Positions 60,465 through 64,000 of a stretch of 64,000 nt of DNA are shown here, piece after piece. The number at the start of each line of letters is the position of its first letter. Position 1 is the first letter of the stretch. The notes beneath the pieces are model-generated. The model was given only the letters and a program-made list of their open reading frames with translations. It made no database searches and had not been told where the DNA came from. A program made the position numbers and the translations under genes. The stretch is taken from positions 62,001-126,000 of the forward strand of contig JAZQJI010000027.1 of the NCBI GenBank assembly GCA_045541475.1, in the 5' to 3' direction. The DNA comes from RGIG3077 sp045541475 (GTDB taxonomy: Bacteria > Bacillota > Clostridia > Oscillospirales > Ruminococcaceae).

Positions 60465-60493
60465 TTGACAAATATAAAACAATATGGTAAAAT
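60465..60493 (+). promoter_or_regulatory. Promoter of the tRNA-Gly/Arg/His cluster
   Basis: TTGACA (60465-60470), 17-bp spacer, TAAAAT (60488-60493), 17 bp before tRNA-Gly. Confidence 0.88.
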
Positions 60494-60510
60494 ATTAGCG
60501 TTGTCAATTT

Positions 60511-60584
60511 GCGGGTGTAGTTCAATGGTAGAATGTCAGCCTTCCAAGCTGAACACGTGGGTTCGATTCCCATCACCCGCTCCA
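60511..60584 (+). tRNA. tRNA-Gly(TCC)
   Basis: Acceptor GCGGGTG / CACCCGC, discriminator T, encoded CCA. Anticodon loop CTTCCAA reads TCC. Confidence 0.96.
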
Positions 60585-60613
60585 TCACACTTAGGTGTGA
60601 GCATAACTATTGT

Positions 60614-60690
60614 GCGCCATTAACTCAGCTGGATAGAGTAACTGCCTTCTAAGCAGTAAGTCGCTGGTTCGAATCCAGCATGGCGTGCCA
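60614..60690 (+). tRNA. tRNA-Arg(TCT)
   Basis: Acceptor GCGCCAT / ATGGCGT with a G-U first pair, encoded CCA, and anticodon TCT in CTTCTAA. Confidence 0.95.
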
Positions 60691-60694
60691 ATAT

Positions 60695-60772
60695 GGTGGG
60701 TATAGCGTAGTTGGTTAACGCGTCAGTTTGTGGCACTGAAGACCGTCGGTTCGAGTCCGATTACCCACCCCA
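60695..60772 (+). tRNA. tRNA-His(GTG)
   Basis: Extra G(-1) at 60695 faces C73 (60769), the histidine tRNA identity pair. Acceptor GTGGGTA / TACCCAC, anticodon GTG, encoded CCA. Confidence 0.96.
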
Positions 60773-60798
60773 GCCGAATGATTTCGGCCTAACATTTT

Positions 60799-60828
60799 CG
60801 AGCATCACTTTTGTGGTGCTCGATTTTG
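60799..60828 (+). terminator. Terminator of the tRNA cluster
   Basis: 10-bp stem CGAGCATCAC / GTGGTGCTCG with a TTTT loop and trailing T run. Confidence 0.9.
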
Positions 60829-60959
60829 TTTTATCACAAAAATCTATGTTATTAATTCTGTGAATGTATTACAGCATACGAATAATCGAAGCAATTTTGG
60901 TTTCGCAAATATCAAGCACGATTTAATCTATATAATCTATTTATAAGGTAAATTAAACT

Positions 60960-61250
60960 ATGATAAAAAAACTAAAAATCATGTTTGAAGTATTATTGGT
61001 ATTTTCGATAGTTTCATTCTTTATTGTACCATTTTTTGCTCAAAACAGTATCGGCATTGCTTACAGCATCATTCTACCAATTATTGCAATATTAATTACG
61101 CTTACGATAATATTTACAATAATATCCAATCACAACAAAATTATTGCAAATACAAATAACAAAGCTTACACAAAAAAGGAATACATTATTGCTTTTATTG
61201 TACTAATTATATCAATTATAGTTATTATCATGAATTTTGTTGAGATTTAA
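60960..61250 (+). CDS. Small membrane protein (96 aa)
   Basis: Three hydrophobic segments (about 9-27, 31-56, 74-93) separated by Lys/Asn-rich loops (NHNKIIANTNNKAYTKKEY). No recognised family; no enzyme motif. The AAGG before the ATG is a weak ribosome site. Very AT-rich codon use. Confidence 0.6.
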   Translation: MIKKLKIMFEVLLVFSIVSFFIVPFFAQNSIGIAYSIILPIIAILITLTIIFTIISNHNKIIANTNNKAYTKKEYIIAFIVLIISIIVIIMNFVEI

Positions 61251-61259
61251 ATATATAAT

Positions 61260-61290
61260 AAAAGACGGATAGATTTCTATCCGTCTTTTT
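61260..61290. terminator. Bidirectional terminator
   Basis: Stem AAAAGACGGATAG / CTATCCGTCTTTT with ATTT loop, between converging genes. Confidence 0.93.
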
Positions 61291-61293
61291 GAT

Positions 61294-61845
61294 TTATTCA
61301 GCAATAACGGTAACAAAACGTGCAGTCTTATCACCTACACAACGCTGACCGTGCGGAAGATTAGGATTAAAGTAAATAGAATCCCCTTCTTCAAGAATAA
61401 ATTCTTCTTTATCAAACACAATCGCGATCTTTCCTTCAAGAACCATGTTAAATTCCTGACCTGAGTGAGAAACAAGCTCTGCAGGCTCATCAGAGGGTTC
61501 AAGCGTTACTAAAAGAGGCTGCATAATTTTTTTGCCGTATCTATATGCCAAATCTTCATATTTGTATCCGGGATATCGACTAATTGTTTTGCCTTCATTT
61601 CGTTTTACAATGTGATAGGTATCAAGCCTTGCAGGTATACCGGTAACAATTTCATTAAAATCAACACCGAATTTATTTGCAATGGCATACAGAACGCTTA
61701 TCGGGATATCCTCGCCGTCTTCTTCATATTTTTTATACAATTCAATGTCAACACCAAGTTCGCCGGCAAGTTGATCCTGTGTGTATCCGCATACATCTCT
61801 AAGTTCTGCAACTCTTCTTGCAATATCTTGCAAATTATTATTCAT
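61294..61845 (-). CDS. HTH-cupin transcriptional regulator
   Basis: 183 residues from ATG 61845 (GGAG 8 bases upstream): N-terminal XRE HTH (DIARRVAELRDVCGYTQDQL, onward) and C-terminal cupin (SHSGQEFNMVLEGKIAIVFD, EEGDSIYFNPNLPHG). Such proteins sense small metabolites, often polyamines or amino acids. Its start overlaps the end of the upstream membrane protein gene, so the two are linked. Confidence 0.9.
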   Translation of the reverse strand: MNNNLQDIARRVAELRDVCGYTQDQLAGELGVDIELYKKYEEDGEDIPISVLYAIANKFGVDFNEIVTGIPARLDTYHIVKRNEGKTISRYPGYKYEDLAYRYGKKIMQPLLVTLEPSDEPAELVSHSGQEFNMVLEGKIAIVFDKEEFILEEGDSIYFNPNLPHGQRCVGDKTARFVTVIAE

Positions 61846-62509
61846 CGTAATTCTCCTTTTTCTTCGCAGTAATTTGCGCATAATCATCGTGTGATATATT
61901 TTCGGTTAAGTCATCAAAGGTTAACGCATCAACAACCATATCTCCCGAAGAAAGCTTTGAATACATGTAACCATTAAGCCAAATCAAAGCAATGCTGTTA
62001 GCAAGCACACTGTAATAAATCTGAAACGAAAAAATGCACCATAGCGGAATCGGAAGGATTACGGCAATCATCATGGCAACGAGCACAGCGATACGCAATC
62101 CATCGCAGCAATAATCGAGATGCGAGTAAAAGTAAAACATTGCGGCAGAAAACAGAATGTGTACAACAATTAAAAGTATACTCTGACGATTATACACTGA
62201 ACTTAAAATCAAGCCGAAATCACACAGCATAATGATTAGCTCTGCAATGCAGTATATCGAAATCATTATCTTAAAAAGCTTATTATCTTTCAGCAGTATT
62301 ACATAGCCAACCGTGTACGCAATCAAAAGTATAAATCCGATAATTTCAAACGGCATAACACCTATTTCACCGGCTGATGCAAATGTACTTGATGAAACTT
62401 TATTCATGGCAGTATAGTAACACAAGCCAAAGAAAATGAATAGCAAAAAGGAAAAATTTGCAAGAACGCCAAGTAAGGTGGCAGTTTGTATATTCAAATG
62501 TTTATTCAT
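61838..62509 (-). CDS. Multi-span membrane protein (223 aa)
   Basis: Six or seven hydrophobic spans across the whole length, ending in a charged tail (DDLTENISHDDYAQITAKKK). It lies between purD and the HTH-cupin regulator. No family recognised. It overlaps the regulator start by 8 nt, suggesting the regulator controls or serves it. Confidence 0.75.
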   Translation of the reverse strand: MNKHLNIQTATLLGVLANFSFLLFIFFGLCYYTAMNKVSSSTFASAGEIGVMPFEIIGFILLIAYTVGYVILLKDNKLFKIMISIYCIAELIIMLCDFGLILSSVYNRQSILLIVVHILFSAAMFYFYSHLDYCCDGLRIAVLVAMMIAVILPIPLWCIFSFQIYYSVLANSIALIWLNGYMYSKLSSGDMVVDALTFDDLTENISHDDYAQITAKKKENYDE

Positions 62510-62526
62510 GAAACTATACCTTAATA

Positions 62527-63810
62527 CTATGCGATAAAGCTTAATGCACGCTGACCAATATCGTTTCTGTAATGTGCTTTATCAAAACCGATATTATTAA
62601 CAGCAGCATAAGCATTATCTAAAGCGGTTTTTAAATCCTCACCTGTTGCAGTTACACCGAGCACACGTCCGCCTGCGGTAAGTATTTTATCACCATCAAC
62701 TTTTGTACCTGCGTGATAAACAAAAGCGCCTTCAATTTGTCCAAGCTCATCAAGACCATTAATAACCTTTCCGGATTCGTACTTCACAGGATATCCACCG
62801 CTTGCCATTATAACGCAAGCACATGATTCCTTCTTCCATTTAATTTCAATCTCGCTGAGTTTTTTATCATAAATACTCATCATGATATCAATTAAATCAG
62901 TATCAAGAAGAGGCAAAACAACCTGGGCTTCGGGATCGCCAAAACGGCAGTTATATTCGATAACTTTCATTCCGTCAGGTGTAGCCATAAGGCCAAAATA
63001 CAAGCAACCCGAAAATGCACGGCCTTCGGATTTCATTGCATTAATTGTAGGTACAATAATTTTTTCGTAGGCCTCTTTTGCTCTTTCATCAGTATAGCAA
63101 GGGTTGGGAGCAATAGTTCCCATTCCGCCTGTATTAAGACCTTCATCATTATCGTTAGCACGCTTATGATCCATTGAAGAAATCATAGGGACTACTGTTT
63201 CGCCATCAGTAAAACTCAAAATAGAGATTTCAGGACCTGTTAAAAATTCCTCAATTACAACCTTGCTGCCGCTTTCGCCAAAAACCTTATCTTCCATAAT
63301 ACTCTTTACAGCGTCAACTGCTTCATCAAGGTTTTGTGCGATAATTACGCCCTTTCCAAGTGCCAAGCCATCAGCCTTTACAACAGTCGGGAACTTGTTC
63401 TGAGTCTTAATGTATTCAATTGCCTTATCCGCATTATCAAAAGTTTCAAAATCAGCGGTAGGAATATTATACTTCTTCATAAGGTCCTTCGAAAAAGCTT
63501 TGCTGCCTTCAATAATAGCAGCGTTCGCTTTAGGGCCAAATGTTTTAAAGCCGAGTTCATTAAGTCTGTCAACAAGACCCATTACAAGAGGATCATCAGG
63601 AGCAACAACAACTAAATCAGGGTTTAGTTGTTGTGCAAGCTCACAAATCGCATCAAGGTCAGTAGCTTTTACGTTGCTAAAGCATTCAGCATATTTAGAA
63701 ATACCGCCATTACCGGGGGCACACCAAATTTTGCCACACTTTTCGCTTTCGCTAAGCTTCATTATAATAGCGTGCTCTCTGCCGCCGCCGCCTATTACTA
63801 AGATATTCAT
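62527..63810 (-). CDS. purD: Phosphoribosylamine-glycine ligase
   Basis: GAR synthetase of purine synthesis. 427 residues starting MNILVIGGGGREHAIIMKL, with KADGLALGKGV and EYNCRFGDPEAQ of the ATP-grasp fold. It follows purH by 43 bp in the usual purH-purD order. AAGGAG precedes the ATG. Confidence 0.97.
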   Translation of the reverse strand: MNILVIGGGGREHAIIMKLSESEKCGKIWCAPGNGGISKYAECFSNVKATDLDAICELAQQLNPDLVVVAPDDPLVMGLVDRLNELGFKTFGPKANAAIIEGSKAFSKDLMKKYNIPTADFETFDNADKAIEYIKTQNKFPTVVKADGLALGKGVIIAQNLDEAVDAVKSIMEDKVFGESGSKVVIEEFLTGPEISILSFTDGETVVPMISSMDHKRANDNDEGLNTGGMGTIAPNPCYTDERAKEAYEKIIVPTINAMKSEGRAFSGCLYFGLMATPDGMKVIEYNCRFGDPEAQVVLPLLDTDLIDIMMSIYDKKLSEIEIKWKKESCACVIMASGGYPVKYESGKVINGLDELGQIEGAFVYHAGTKVDGDKILTAGGRVLGVTATGEDLKTALDNAYAAVNNIGFDKAHYRNDIGQRALSFIA

Positions 63811-63853
63811 TTTAAGAAAAACTCCTTACATCAAGATTATGGGCATTTTACAA

Positions 63854-64000
63854 TTAATGATGGAACAATCTTATTCCGGTAAATGCCATTGCAATATTAT
63901 ACTTGTTGCAAGTTTCAATAACATTATCATCTCTGATAGAGCCGCCGGGCTGAGCAATGTACTCTACGCCGCTCTTCTTAGCTCTTTCAATGTTATCTCC
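63854..64000 (-). CDS. purH: Bifunctional purine biosynthesis protein PurH, C-terminal end
   Basis: Only the last 48 residues are in the window: VEYIAQPGGSIRDDNVIETC and MAFTGIRLFHH before the stop. These are the conserved end of AICAR transformylase/IMP cyclohydrolase. Cut by the window edge. Confidence 0.95.
   Translation of the reverse strand, partial: GDNIERAKKSGVEYIAQPGGSIRDDNVIETCNKYNIAMAFTGIRLFHH

Overview
The window comes from an AT-rich, low-GC Gram-positive chromosome. It most resembles a cellulosome-forming Ruminococcus or a close relative in the Oscillospiraceae. The evidence is a GH10 xylanase and an M6-type protease with type I dockerins, a GH9 cellulase with a short dockerin-like tail, a SpoVM-like spore peptide, RemA, IreB, PrkC with PASTA domains, and clostridial gene order. 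Species cannot be named from the sequence alone.

Layout. 1-3165: end of mfd and secG. 3200-11930: secreted and cell-wall-polymer genes: a GLUG-repeat surface protein, a 31-aa peptide, a polysaccharide deacetylase lipoprotein, and a divergently transcribed GH10/GH9 pair. 11971-12945: a Xer-type tyrosine recombinase, probably the host's own. 12996-20600: a 7.6-kb element bounded by a 20-bp direct repeat, read here as an inovirus-like (filamentous phage) prophage. 20633-21735: two lipoproteins. 21919-55979: a dense, almost entirely minus-strand housekeeping block: clpX-clpP-tig; thrC; yraN-rnhB-rbgA-lepB-rplS; two radical-SAM-linked genes; murI; an M50 protease; spoVM-rsgA-prkC-stp-rlmN-rsmB-protease-fmt-def-priA-rpoZ-gmk-remA-yicC; cysK; lysA; engB; lon; an ABC pair. 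56123-60772: tRNA-Ser, a dockerin protease, a low-molecular-weight phosphatase, a PHP phosphatase, ireB, and tRNA-Gly/Arg/His. 60960-64000: membrane proteins, a cupin regulator, purD and the end of purH.

The prophage is the most interesting part. On its minus strand it carries, in transcription order: a small zinc-binding protein, a lipoprotein, a 34-aa peptide, a gpV-sized candidate ssDNA-binding protein, a 507-aa surface-anchored GLUG-repeat adsorption candidate, several single-span membrane proteins including a 49-aa Pf3-like coat candidate, a TraX-like membrane protein, a Zot/pI P-loop ATPase and a Rep_2/HUH initiator. A divergent Cro/CI-type repressor has three matching operators. A hairpin near the right end carries ACTACGAC in its loop, the core of the pMV158-family nick site, and so fits the element's own Rep. 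The flanking repeat is part of a perfect 12-6-12 palindrome directly upstream of the Xer gene. This suggests insertion into a dif-like site by the host recombinase, as CTX-type phages do. A structured intergenic cassette of about 120 bp occurs twice, and a 17-nt hairpin with compensatory changes occurs four times.

All functional calls come from reading motifs by eye; no database search was run.
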